From: Epinephelus fuscoguttatus
Lineage: Eukaryota > Chordata > Actinopteri > Perciformes > Serranidae
Direction: 5' to 3'
Length of the DNA: 64,000 bases
Assembly (NCBI RefSeq): GCF_011397635.1
Contig: NC_064762.1
Location: forward strand, 21,105,479 to 21,169,478
This document shows, in pieces, positions 1 to 11,549 of the stretch. The notes beneath the pieces are model-generated. The model was not told the DNA's origin, ran no database searches, and saw only the letters and a list, made by a program, of their open reading frames with translations. Position numbers and translations under genes: made by a program. How positions within the stretch are numbered: position 1 is the stretch's first letter; each line of letters begins with the position of its first letter.

Positions 1-389
1 GAAGTTCCTCTTGAAATCATCAAAAGACATCCTGGAGAGGAATGTGAAAGAGGAAGTTCTTTACTGTTCCAGCGTTTACAGTTTCAAACACTACAGTGGG
101 GCAAAAAAGTGTCTGTCAATGTGCTCTTGACACTGTGCGATGTAAATATTAATGGACTCCTCCTTGGCTGAACTGTTACGTTAGCTAGCTCAGTGGTGTT
201 AGGTGAGCTGGCAGTAGATGTACGCTTCCTTCTGTGCAGTGATAGGGTTTGTGGGTGTAGTTCAGTAAAAAGAAAATAGTTCCTTAATGAAACTGCCCAC
301 AACAAGGTCTGTGGATTGTCTTGAATAACCGAGTTCTGGAGAGACATTGCAGTTGAGTCAAAATTGAGCATAGCGTTAGTTCAGGCAGG

Positions 390-1045
390 ACACAATGTCG
401 AGCTCAGCTCACATCCCAGTTACATCAGCTGATCTCAAACAGCCCAATCAACTGATGGAACAGCTGATAGGGATGGGAGACAGTCAGCTGATAGATCACA
501 TGATTCTTTTTTTCTATGCAACCAATTGGGAACTCTCACCCAGGGCGTCCTATTTAAACTGCGCTGGCCTGCCAACTGTTGCTGCTTCCCCTGCAAACCG
601 CTCTGCAACCCGCCTCCACCCCAGCTCCTCCTTTTCATGTTGTGTCTGACTTATCAATGTCATTTCTGTTTTTCACTGATGCTGCTCTGTTCTGTTCCCG
701 GGGGGTCTTTCCTGCTGCTCTCCCTGCCTTAGGTTTTCCATGTAGGCACATGGAAGGGCAGGGAGGTTGGGAGCTCTAATTCAGTGTGCGGATTTTCTTC
801 TTCTTTCTGTTAGGGCAGGGAGGTTTGCCTGTCTGCCTCAGGCGTTTTTCATTTGCATGTGGGAGGGTCTAGAGGTGTCCTCTCTCTGCCTCAGGCTTTC
901 CACGTAAGCGCTGGGAAGGGCATAGAGATGTGCTCTCTCTGCCTTAGGCTGTCCACATAAGCTTTTTGTGTAAGACTGCATATGGAAATAAAGTTTTCTT
1001 TGACTAAAGTGGTCCTGACTGAAGTTCTTTTTTTGGCACTTTGAG
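390..1045 (+). mobile_element. Possible solo LTR or retroelement 3' end
   Basis: The segment has LTR-like parts in order: a TATA-like TATTTAA near 551, then C/T-rich sequence, then a polyadenylation signal AATAAAG near 986 followed by T-rich DNA ending TTTTTGGCA near 1038. Between about 720 and 975 it contains three to four diverged copies of a 50-75 bp unit with core CTGCCTCAGGCTTTCCA. It ends against an interspersed repeat (1040-1150) that has a second copy at 9095-9210, as if inserted beside it. No gag or pol coding is present, and terminal TG/CA and a target duplication were not proven. Confidence 0.3.
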
Positions 1046-1150
1046 CACCAGAAGCTGAGCGCCATCTAGCTCCATTATATTAAAGAGAAAGCAGACATTG
1101 TTACGGCCGCTTTTACCAACACTCTGCAACTTACACCAAAACATATTACA
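1040..1150 (+). repeat. Interspersed repeat, copy 1 (second copy at 9095-9210)
   Basis: The core GCCATCTAG, then CAGACAT, then CCAACACTC and AACT-ACACCA recurs in the same order at 9095-9210. Both copies lie in calpain introns or intervening DNA. The family is not identified. Confidence 0.5.
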
Positions 1151-1315
1151 TGTAAAATAGAAAATATGTATTTTTCATTTGTCCCTAAAAGCAAAATGCT
1201 GCATCTTGTGGGAAACAACTGAGAAATAGATGACAATACAAAATTGATATTTTATTTTATGAGCGAGCCAAAATTAAAGATGTGATGAGGAGTATTTCTC
1301 TGTGGTTTTACTCAC

Positions 1316-4300
1316 CAGAACTCACTCTCCTCTACGGTCTGTTTCTTTAAGTTTTCCTTGTCTGCGATGGAAATGGTCGACCATTCCTTTGAACTATGGA
1401 AAGACCAGATCATATTAGAACACACTCGCAACAACAGAAAAAAGATTAGAGTCAGTACAACTCCTGAGTTATAGAAGCATAAATATTTTGTAAATAATAT
1501 AAATTTTATAGTAGTATAAAGGGCTGAATTAAAGTCCTAGATCAGTTCTTACTTTGGACACCATGGTCCTTTCCACAGTACACGACCCCAGGGATTGCGC
1601 AGGCGAATCAGGCGAACTTTGGCGTCTTTTACGACCTCGTCACACTAGAGACAACAACCATCACTTTAACATGCCTTCTCTTACAAAGACTGTCACCTGT
1701 ATTTATAGTGAGTTGACTTTTTTACTGTACCTCCGCCAGGCCTATGATGGAGTAGGCATGACCCCTGACCAGCCCATGATCAGTCCGACTCTCCAATTCA
1801 GCAGATGAAAAAACCTGATGAATACAACACGTCAGAGCAAAACACAGACTTGAGGCAACACATACTGCTAAAATGTCATTTTAATTCAGTGATTTATTCT
1901 GGAGTTGATGGTTACAATCTAGTTTTCCTGAAATCAAGTTGAACAGATGTTAAAAGGGGAAAGTTAAAGACCTTAATTTAGCTTTTCCGAAACATTTGCA
2001 TGGGGGGAAAAACATATTTTCTGTTTATTTATAGGGTTTATTTCTCTCCTCTTCCTCCTTACAGTTTGATTTTCATGTTTCAGTCAGTTGTGTTGCTGCA
2101 GGTCTCATCTCATGTGTGTTTTTCTTCTCTGTTCAGTATGGTACTTTCATCCCCACTCACATCAATGGAGCAGCCCATCAGCGAGCCTCTCTCCAGCGCC
2201 TTCCTCATGATGCTGTAGAGGTCTTTGGGCGCATCGGACAACTCAAAGAACTCTGTAACTCCCCCTGTGAAATCCTCCATGGCATCCAAAGTGTTACCTC
2301 CTTTGAGTGCCTCATAGGACCCGTGCAACCTGAGAGAGAAAGCGAGAGGTCAATCATTCTGGCCAATGCGCTGACATGTCTGTTCTCTCCAAGGCTTGGA
2401 TTTTTCACAGCGTCTGCAGGCAATATGAGAAACATGAGGACAGTGCAGAGGAGTGGTGTGCCTAGTTAGTGTTGCTATACACTGCAAAAAAAATATACAG
2501 CTTAATAAGACATTCAGCTCAAGTTAGATTTTAAAGAGAAATTTTATGGCAGTGGTGAAAGGTCAGTGGTTTCAGGTGTCAGTCATTTTGTTTGACAGAT
2601 TGTCTTAAATCATGAGGCATTACTTCAGTGCCAATGGAGTAATTTTCCCATTTTCACGAAACTGTCACTGATAATGATAAGGGAAAAACTATTAAAAAAA
2701 ATTGCAATTAAAACACCTGAGATGATTTCATGTCTCCAGGCTTTAACCTTTTCAGCAAGAAACATGAATTAAAGACTAAATGACAAACTTTTTTCCAGTG
2801 GGTGGACAGGAAATCTGAACTCTACTGAATCAGTTTACATCATGGAGGTCATGATGTGGACGTCTCCACTTTGCAGTGAATATATTATATTAAAGTAATC
2901 CTTCACCCCTTTAATTACCATTTGTATACTACTCACCCTGTGTTCTGTTGAATTTGCAAATAAATCTTTGTTTTTCGAGCATGCCTCCAGTGAATGGAGA
3001 ATCCAAAAACACAGAAAATTCTGGATGAATTGGAGTCACAGGGAGCCACGTTTAACAACAGAAACACTATATCAAAACATTGTTTTTAAACTCTCATGCA
3101 ACTCGGGCAGTATAATCTAAGTCTCATTTTTACCAGTTGTATGCTCAGTGCTTCCCAAATACATGCATTTTTACTAACACCTTCCCATAAGCAACTCAGG
3201 CACACTACTGGTCCCTGTGTGAGAACATTTTTTTAAAAAATGCATGTGTTTGGGAAGTACTGAGCATACGACTGGATGAATAATAATTAAATGACAAGTA
3301 GAATAAAACCAATAACGTGTCGTAAAATGTCACCAAAGTAAAAGATAAAATAAGGAAGGCCAAAACTAAAATCAAGATAATAAATGGGAAATAAAATCAA
3401 TAAGATCACAATTAAAGAGACAGACAGCTCAGACAAAATCTGGATATGCTTTCCGACTGAAGTATGTTTTTAGGAGAGACTTAAACGCAATGTCTCAGAC
3501 AGCCTTATATCCTCGGGCAGGTCAGTTCAGAGCCTTGGGGCCCTGATTGCAAACACTCTGTCCCCTCTGGTCTTTAGCCTGGACTCTGGAACAAGTAGAC
3601 GACCTATGCCCAGGGATCTCAAACTACGTAAAGGTTCATATAGGTCTGAAATGTAATCTGGAGCTAGGCAATGAAGAGCCTTAAAGGTAGTCAATATGAT
3701 TTTAAAATCAATCCTAAAACAAACAGGGAGCCAGAGAATAGGCTAAAATTGGTGTGATGTGGTCGTGCTTCTTGATTTTGGTTAAAAGTCTTGCGGCTGA
3801 GTTCTGAACAATCTGAAGTCATAGCAAGGTTTTTCAGGAATAAAGGCTGTTGCAATAATCAAGACGCGAAGAGATCAAAGCATGCACAACAGTGTCTGTG
3901 AAAATGAGACTAAGATCGTACTGCAAGTTGTGTGAAAGTTTGGACCATGACCTCAATTCATAACAAATTTTCTCCGTTTTTGGATTCTTTGTTCAACATG
4001 GAGGCATGCAAGAAAAACAGAGTTTACTTCACAAATCCTACGTAACACGAGGTGAGTAACTGATATACAAATCATCATTTTGGGGGGTTAAGCATTCCTT
4101 TAATAGACTGTGCTTACTTGGCATAAGCTTTTTCCAAAAGAGCGCTCCAGTACTCGTTCTTTCTGAAAGATTTCGTGAAAACCAGCTTGTTGTTCCAGGT
4201 GGGGATGCGGTCGTCCACGACCACATCGATCCACTCGCCATAACGCCAGAACTGGGATTAAGAAGACAGAACAGATTTAAAGCAGGAAATCAATGATCAG

Positions 4301-7300
4301 ACAGAGAAGAAAAGGTCCCAGCATCTTTTAGATTATTAATTGTTATCATATCATTAGTTTAACAAGCTGTCAGTTAAACATGTTCTGATCAAATAGGTTT
4401 GTTGTCTCTTTGAAAAATTAATAATGCCTGACCAGTAGAGAATATAAAGGTTTGTCATGCTGTGTGGGGTGGTGGCACCATATTGTGAGGATACCTCTAC
4501 CTCTGATACCTCTGTTACCAAAGTGTTTGCTCTTAGTCCAAAAACAAGATAGTTTCCAATGCCCGGGTATGTGAATTCAGGGTCTGTAATCCAGCCTTGA
4601 GCTGCCAAGTCATGTGGATCTGTGTTGCCTACCTTAATTTGTTTGTCCAAGGATTGTTGCTTGATCACTGTAGCAGGCACAGATTACACAGTGCTATCTT
4701 TACAAGATGGCGCACCCATCCTAAAAATGTCAACATGCTGAGACGTAAACTTGACACTCTCTATACTAACCTGGAAGTGGAAGATGCCGGCATAGTTTTC
4801 AGTGAAGCTCTGGTCCTTAGGAATCACTCTGTACAGAAGCTTCTCGTTCAATGTCAGACAGGCGATGGCGGCCAGCAGCCAGCAGTCACCTGTCAACGGC
4901 AGATTCATGAGCTATGAAAGCACTTGATCCGAACATACCTCTTCATAAAGTAGTTGTCTCAGATTAAAGCCGCATTGCTACAGGTGTCACTCGCCAACAT
5001 CAGTACGGTAACTAAATTAAGGCTAATTCTCGCAGTCATTCCAGCTGTCAGACATATTCCCGGCTCTGGTTTCCACCCCGGGTGTCTTGGCTGTACTCTG
5101 TGTTTTTATAGATGTGTGTCCCCTAATAGGACTGTCTCTGCTTGCACTTAGAAGCTGTCTTCAGCTGAGACACATTTGACTTTTGGTGCTGTTAGAAACT
5201 TTCTTCAACACTTTTCCACGCTCTTGCTTCCATTTTCCTACTTTTTTATTGTCATATTATGATCTTACAGTCTTTGGTAAGGCAAAAAATGTTAATGTCT
5301 TGTTAAAAAGGGTCTGTGGATGCTCCATAAATGATAAAGATAGATGTGTTTGGAGAATCAGTGAAAGTAGAGAGGGAATTACAGTTTATTTTATGTATTA
5401 ACACACCAAGTTAGACTCTTGCAGTCAGTTCCGACGTGCTTTAGCCCTACTTGTTTAAAAGCAGAAATGGTTAAGATGTTACCCAATTCTCCTTGACAGA
5501 TGTCGGTCCTGTTGGCTCCATCTATGATGAAGTGGGGGTTTTCAGAAATTTCCTGTCATAGAAGAAAAAACAGTATTAAAAGGTATTTCTGAGCGTGTTG
5601 TGAAATTTCAAACCTTTTTTCTCATTATGAAATTTGGGCAATTTTTAAGGAAAAGGACCCTTGTTTAAGTATATTTTATGTCTGAAGTCCACATTAGGGT
5701 GTCCAGGTGACTCTTAATGTGTCAAAAGACAAGAAAATAATCTTTCATATCAAACTAATTAATCATACCTTTACTAAAGCTGGGTATCAAACATCAAAGT
5801 CCAAAGTCTGTCAAATAAGGCTTTAAATATGGAGTCAGATTCATAATATTACTTTTTTTAAAAACAGATTAAGGACCTGAATTAAATCAAAATGTTGCCA
5901 GTTTTAGATATTATATAAGATTATGCACTGGTTCATTCATTTTCCGTAACTGCTCATCTCTCTGAAGCCTATCCCAGCTGACATTGGGCGAGAGGCAGGG
6001 TACACCCTGGACAGGTCTCCAGACTACCACAGTCTGTCCCTCTGCGTCCCTCCAGGTCGTCCAGGGAGCTTGTTTATCAAAAAGAGCCAGGGAGGATCCC
6101 CCGAATACCCAGCAGAGGTCTGGACTTAACCCTGTATGTCCTCTAATCCTAGCAACTGGCCCCTGGTCTCCTGACATTTTGTAAAAATGGCCCCTAGGCA
6201 AAACAAGTTGAGTGTCCCTGCTTTACAGGGTCGCAGGTTGGGGTGGGGGGGTCTGGAGCTGATCCCAGCTGACATTGGGCGGGAGATAGGGTACACGTCA
6301 GGTCAGGTCGCCAGATTATCGCAGGACTGACACATAAAGACAGACAACCATTCACACCTACCGCCAGTTGAGAATCACCAATTAACCTAACCTCTTTGGT
6401 CTGTGGGAGGAAGCTGGAGTACCACACGGAGGGCCCAGGGTTCAAGCCAGGAAGCCTCTTGCTGTGAGGCGACAGTGCTAACCACTGCATCACCATGCCA
6501 CCTATATATAAGATTAATGTTAAGATTTTATCGAGGGAAGGTTCTTGTTCTTTGTCTGTGTTTAGACATTAGACTTGTGAGACTGGCTTCTTTTGTTAAA
6601 TGAAATATTGTTCTAGAAGAGCACATTTATATTTCTCAAAGTCATTATAAATGCAAATTACAAATCTAGCCCTGTGGTAGTCTATAAACCTGTTCATGGT
6701 GTACCCCGCCTCTCGTCCAATGTCAGCTGGGATCAGCATCCCTGTAAAGCAGGGATACTCAACTTGTTTTGCCTAGGGACCACTTTTACAAAATGACAGG
6801 AGGCCAGGGGACAGTTTCTAGGATTAGAGGACATCTGTCAGGTATTCCGGGGGATCCTCCCTGGCACTTTCTGATAAACTAGCTCTAATTTAATGCTTTT
6901 TGTTTCACTTTGGGACCTTTTTTTTTTTTTACATTCATAGTACAAAAAATTCCCAGCGTGAATCACTTTATGTTCATTGTGAATTAGAAAGTTGTTGGGC
7001 CACCTAGCACCCTATCACAGGCCAGATTTTGAGGCTCACTGCTGTAAAGGAGACCCAATTACACATCATAAATGGACATTTACAAATCCACACCTGACAT
7101 GATTGACTATTTGAGCACTTGACCCTGAAACTGAAAGCGAGTTGGAGAAATTTCCCCAGCTGCATTCACTGCATATTTATGAGAATGCAGCTGTTGGGGG
7201 TTTGCCGGTCATGACCCTGGAGTCCTCAGGACAAGTGATAACGTTGTGCAGAATGTAGAGAAGTCCTCACCTCATAACTACGTGCCTCTGTTATGGCAGA

Positions 7301-10300
7301 GTGATTGACTGTATCTGTGGTCCTTTGGGAAATTACTTCGTCTTCATATTTGACTCTGGTAAGGGATTAATGTATTTGTTTATGCTCATACTGTGGAGAT
7401 TTTATGTTGAAGGATTACATGATCTTCTAAAAGTGTGGTTCCCAACTTTGGACTGCATTTGGACCCCTCAAAGGGTCACAAGATAAAACTGAAGGGGTCA
7501 CAGGATGATGAAAGGAATAGGAATAAATTCATGAATTTCTGTCCCACAACTGAGCTTATTTTCTGTTCCTAATGCCTTTTTACTTCGACATATAGGCCTC
7601 TAAAAATCCTTCAAATGCAGCAATTAGTGGGGAAAAAGACACACATCCACACATCATGTGAAGAGGTGGCACAAGCCAGGGGTTAGAAAAGAGGGTGAGG
7701 GTAGAATAAAGAAATATGAAACCAAGTATTTATTCAGGGGTTTCACAGCACTCACTCTGTTCCTGTCATCACACGATTGACCATAACTAAGGCTGTTAAA
7801 ATGCAGCCTCATGTTCCGGATTTAGAGCCTGGTCCACTGCTGACCCCCCTGTTTGGGATTCAGGTATCACTAATCTCAGCTAAATGGCAAAAGCAGCATT
7901 CATCATCGACCATTAAGCCGCAGTCTACCATCATGTAACACTATATTTTAACTGTGAAGCAGAAATTTTAGTTTGTCATTTCTGTTTACTGAAGAGGATT
8001 TAACTTAATTTATGTTTATGTCAGTGTAGAAAAAGATTAAATGAATATTGTGGGAATGCCTTGTCTTTTAATATGCATTAATATTTAGATTAGAGTTATT
8101 GTCTCCACATCAGTTACATAAATCTCAGAGGGATGAAGTGTCATGTTTATCATGAAAGTAAAGGCAGTGGTTGAGTTAGCCCGCTCTCAATCTGAAGTTG
8201 TCAAAATCCAGCACTTGGGCAGTGACTTGCAGCATCAGAAACCAATGAAAAAAAGCATTCTTTAACTGCGACATGATACGCGGTTGGTGGCTGTTATATT
8301 TTAACAGTGTTAAATGAAAGTTAAGGCGCAAAAGTCCAACTGAGCCAGATGGGAGGGGTGGTGGATGGGTCCAGCAAACACTGACTTTCACTTGAGAGAG
8401 CGACCCCTGTTCTTTTTTCCTAAACTTAACCACATGCTTTTGTTGCCTATAGCCAACCACGTGTGTTTGTTGTTGAAGGAAAAAAATATTGTACCAACAT
8501 AGTGCGTTTATTTTGAAAGAGACTGTATGTAAACGTTAAATTTCCTGTGAAAACAGAAGAGTATTTTGAAAGAAGACAATGCATGTAACAGGCAGAACTT
8601 GACACGGCGTCCCAGAACGTCAACAACCAACACACCCAGGGTACCCTGGACGTCATATGTGGATGTGGAAAGTCCATGACCAAATGTCAATATGTGATGA
8701 GGTCGGAGTGACAATGTGTTGGTTGATTAGTAGATTCAGAGCGTAGTAATTTAGAGTCTGAGCTGGAATTGTCTGCATAAAACTCCCAACATGGAGGTTG
8801 CCGAGCCAATGGTAGCAGCAAACACAGCTAACAGCACAAACAGTGCTAACAGCAGCAACAGTGTTGTTAGCACTGTTCGTGCTGTTAGCACTGTTTGCTA
8901 ACAGCACGAACAGTGCTAACAGCAGCAACAGTGTTGACAGAGCTACAGGGTGTTAATCTGGAGGTGAACTGAAGTGTGAACATTACGCCTCTGTGACTAT
9001 GCTGTCCTACTATCAGCAGTAGCTAGCCAATGGAACATATACACACAGGGACTCATGTACACACATGCATGCGCAGTTGGAACATCTACTACAACAAAGC
9101 ACCACAAATTGAGTGCCATCTAGTTCCACTGAATTCGAAACAAGACAGACATCTCTACCACCCATATCTCCAACACTCAGTAACTCACACCAATATAATC
9201 TAGACTGTTAAATAACACAAGGTGGGGGAAAAAAATGCATTTTTGATTTTTGGATGAATGGCAGCACAGTGGTGCAGTGGTTAGCATTGTCGCCTCACAG
9301 CAAGAGGGTTCCTGGTTCAAATCCAGGTGGGGGGTTCGAACCCCAGGGTGGGGAAATGCTTCTGTGCAGAGTTTGCATGTTCTCCCTGTGTCAGCGTGGG
9401 TTTTCTCCAGGTACTTCAGCTTCCTCCCACAGTCCAAAGACATGCAGGTTAATTGGTGACTCTAAACTGCCTGTAGGTGTGAATGGTTGTCTGTCTCTAT
9501 GTGTCAGCCCTGTGATAGTTTGGTGACCTGTCCAGTGTGTACCCCGTCTCTCACCCAATGTCAGCTGGGATAGGCTCCAGCACGAAAATGTTGGGTCTTA
9601 GGTAAAGGTTTGTGTCATGTGTTGTGTTTGGATCTCAAATAGATCTTCAATAATCTACATGTACAAGTGACTCTGATATAGCAACACTTTTGGCTAAAGA
9701 CATAAAGCTTCGTCAGAGCTATTCATTGTCAGAGGCAGAGTGTTGGAAGACTATCAAACCCTCCTGCAAGTGTATATCATAAAAACATGTAACACTGCAG
9801 CCAACACTGAGTTGCCACTATGTTTCCCAGCACTGGCAGAGGGCGTCCGCCTGTGTGAGAGTCAGCTGTCTGTGATTGTAGAAGGTGATAACCCAGAGCT
9901 ATGCGTCCACAACCACGCAGCCACTTGACACCCCGTCCATGTGTTGTGAAGGAAGTGATGAGATACATTGGGATTTTAGAGAGGAGCTCCTCTAAACACA
10001 TTAGAGACGTTTTATACATTTAGAGTAACATGGCCTAACAGATATGATGACTAAAGACTGGCACTCACCGAGGGACGTTTCCACTCAAACTTAATGGGGG
10101 GTTTATGGCTGTAGAAGAGTGAGGAATCATTAGCAGGAAACAGGGGGTCTTCAAACACCACCCCCTTCTTCACGTATTTGTCCCGCAGCTCCAGAAAAGT
10201 CTTAAGGCGCTTGGCATCCTTGACAGCCTCGTTCCTGCTCAGAATAGCAGAGTAGATGGAGTTCGTCCCAGCAGGAGGGTAATCAGCTTTGTCATCTGGC

Positions 10301-10443
10301 TCGTATGATGCTTCATTTTCAAAGAGCACCTTCGCCTTCATCTCTTCAACAACAACCTTTTTATACTTCTTCTCCCCCATCTTTGTCAGAGAACGTCTCA
10401 GCCTTTGGTGTTCCTGATTCAAAGTCACTTTATGAAGTGCCAA
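1316..10443 (-). CDS. capn3: Calpain-3-like cysteine protease, 5' part (8 coding exons; gene continues off the left edge)
   Basis: Calcium-dependent intracellular cysteine protease. Exons in order: 10443-10069, 5552-5483, 4889-4771, 4251-4118, 2329-2161, 1814-1731, 1644-1553, 1393-1316. All have GT-AG borders and the phases join. Sizes 70, 119, 134, 169, 84 and 78 match, from memory, CAPN3 exons 2-5, 7 and 9; the 92 bp exon is two codons longer than CAPN3 exon 8. Visible motifs: IYSAILSRN, then SLFYSHKPP and WKRPS (exon 1), [17 protein letters not shown] (exons 2-3), active-site Cys in GDCW, active-site His in RGHAYS, active-site Asn in RNPWG. The catalytic triad is therefore present. The exon that in CAPN3 encodes the IS1 insertion is not found between 1815 and 2160; exon 5 joins exon 7 in frame. 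The start at 10443 opens a 125-codon exon; a second Met 21 codons in is possible. [16 protein letters not shown] favours CAPN3 over CAPN1/2/9. The beta-sandwich and EF-hand exons lie outside the window. Confidence 0.93.
3130..3275. repeat. Inverted repeat (hairpin) inside the MITE
   Basis: The left arm at about 3132-3178 (CCAGTTGTATGCTCAGTGCT, then CCCAAATACATGCATT) pairs with the right arm at 3229-3275 (AATGCATGTGTTTGGGAAGT, then ACTGAGCATACGACTGG) across a loop of about 50 bp. Mismatches are few. Confidence 0.75.
3290..3930 (-). mobile_element. Truncated L2/CR1-type LINE, reverse-transcriptase C-terminal region
   Basis: Read on the minus strand, the start of the segment encodes [14 protein letters not shown], the same motif as in the LINE at 50.2-51.9 kb ([11 protein letters not shown]). 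This is followed by the usual C-terminal region and an AT-rich 3'UTR. It is 5'-truncated, has no long ORF, and lies inside the MITE at 2891-4102. Confidence 0.75.
5944..6502 (-). repeat. Two adjoining copies of a common teleost interspersed repeat
   Basis: Both copies carry TCCCAGCTGACATTGGGCG followed by a GGGTACACC-type box. The 6245-6502 copy runs on to GTGAGGCGACAGTGCTAACC, a tRNA-like end. The same repeat appears at 9255-9583 (plus), 40050-40350 (minus) and 53461-53665 (minus). It is transposable-element derived; I do not assign a family name. Confidence 0.7.
6067..6890. repeat. Large inverted repeat
   Basis: Positions 6067-6296 and 6698-6890 are reverse complements with moderate divergence. 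Both share the boxes CCAGGGAGGATCCCCC, GTCCTCTAATCCTAG, CCTAGGCAAAACAAGTTGAG and CCTGCTTTACAGGG. The loop is about 400 bp. It lies upstream of calpain exon 2, within intron 1. Confidence 0.75.
8813..8940. repeat. Compound palindromic and direct repeat built on GCTAACAGC/GCTGTTAGC
   Basis: The segment alternates CTAACAGCA, ACAGTGCTAACAGC and their complements GTTAGCACTGTT and GCTGTTAGCACTG. It contains both tandem copies of a unit of about 39 bp and an internal inversion, so it could form a cruciform. It sits in calpain intron 1. Confidence 0.8.
9255..9583 (+). repeat. Common teleost interspersed repeat with tRNA-like head
   Basis: It begins GCAGCACAGTGGTGCAGTGG, has a B-box-like GGTTCGAACCCC near 9331-9344, and ends CAGCTGGGATAGGCTCCAG. 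It is the same family as 5944-6502, 40050-40350 and 53461-53665. The B box suggests a tRNA-derived head, but it is not a functional tRNA. Confidence 0.75.
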
Positions 10444-10649
10444 AAAAGAAACTCCTTATTTGCAGAAATAGAGCGTGAACTTGCAAAACAACCCAAAGAA
10501 ACTTCCTGTGTCCTCCCTGACTCCGACAATCACTTTTAGTTCCTTTATTTGCTGGAAATGCTGTCACTGCTCCTGGACAGTCACCACCCGGCAGCCTCTC
10601 ACACCAACACTGGCACAGTCTATGTTGTGCCCCTGAGTGCTGGCTGAGC

Positions 10650-10659
10650 CTAAATATAG
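10650..10659 (-). promoter_or_regulatory. MEF2-like / TATA-like element upstream of the calpain gene
   Basis: On the minus strand the site reads CTATATTTAG, a perfect fit to the MEF2 consensus YTA(A/T)4TAR. It lies about 207 bp upstream of the calpain start codon. CAPN3 is the muscle calpain, so a MEF2 site here is plausible, but the same bases could serve as a TATA-like element. No binding data are available. Confidence 0.45.
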
Positions 10660-11549
10660 GCCTCTTTAAAGGAGGGGAGGGGGCTCCTCAAAGAGAGACC
10701 CTGACACAACATTTTCAGGTTCCAGTGTGCTTAGCAGGAGATACCATCCAAAATCTGTAAATCTAACTGATGATATTATTACTGGGAGGGACATTTTTAG
10801 GAAAGTTATTTGCAGAAAATAGTAGATGAGAGTCAGGTCATGTACCCAGCGGCATCCAAACTGTATGTGATACCCCCTTTTAAATAAATCCCTAAACTAA
10901 AAGGGATTAAAAGGCCTATATAGTGCTTATAATTAGCAACAAATGCACAAGGCAAGAACCACCATGTGATTGACTGTTATAATGTCTCTGTTCAACATCT
11001 ATAATATCAGCTATATTGACACCTAGTGGTAAAACAAACGCCCTGACATTTACTTCCCTTTAAATGATGTGTTATGACAGACTGAAGCAGCCATTCATCA
11101 TAATTCAGTTTTCAGTTGGCCTGATTCTCTGTCACTCCACGCCCATATCAAATAAGAGATGGGAGGCTGCTGAGCCCGGGGTTGCCAGGTTTGACAGAAA
11201 CCTGCAGTCTTGTTACAGAATACACCAGGATGAAAGGATATCTTGACAAAATTGTGCATGTTTGTGTAACATGGTTCTCACAGTAAAACAAAAGTATGGG
11301 ATGCTAGGAAATAAGAACTTTTTTTAGTCAAAATTATGAAATGGTAAACATAATCGCTGTCTGACTCTATCTTCTTTTTTGGCTTGACTGCCATGAGTAT
11401 CTCTATTTTTAGAATTTCAAATATTTTAACTATTTTTTTCCTTTTCCTGGGTAACATTGCCTCATGCTATCTATTAATTATACACTTATTATTATAATTA
11501 TTATTATTATTATCACCAGTAGTAGTAGCAGCAGTCGCAGTGGTAGTAA

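Larger units (their letters stand above)
2891..4102. mobile_element. MITE-like DNA element with about 150 bp inverted termini, split by a LINE fragment
   Basis: The left terminus (2891 onward: TTAAAGTAATCCTTCACCCC, then TTTGTATACTACTCACC, then GCATGCCTCCA) is matched in reverse complement by the right terminus (about 3950-4102). Inside are an inner hairpin (3130-3275) and an inserted minus-strand LINE piece (about 3290-3930). The right end stops 16 bp from the splice donor of calpain exon 4. It has no transposase of its own and is probably non-autonomous. Confidence 0.7.

Noticed and set aside
1040-1316. Search for calpain exon 10 (about 161 bp) in the left end
   Set aside because: No frame with the expected EFWMSYEDF-type continuation was found on the minus strand from 1 to 1315, so exon 10 is assumed to lie outside the window.
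9290-9350. tRNA gene suggested by GGTTCAAATCC and GGTTCGAACCCC boxes
   Set aside because: No cloverleaf can be drawn around the boxes, and the sequence belongs to a dispersed repeat with several copies in the window.
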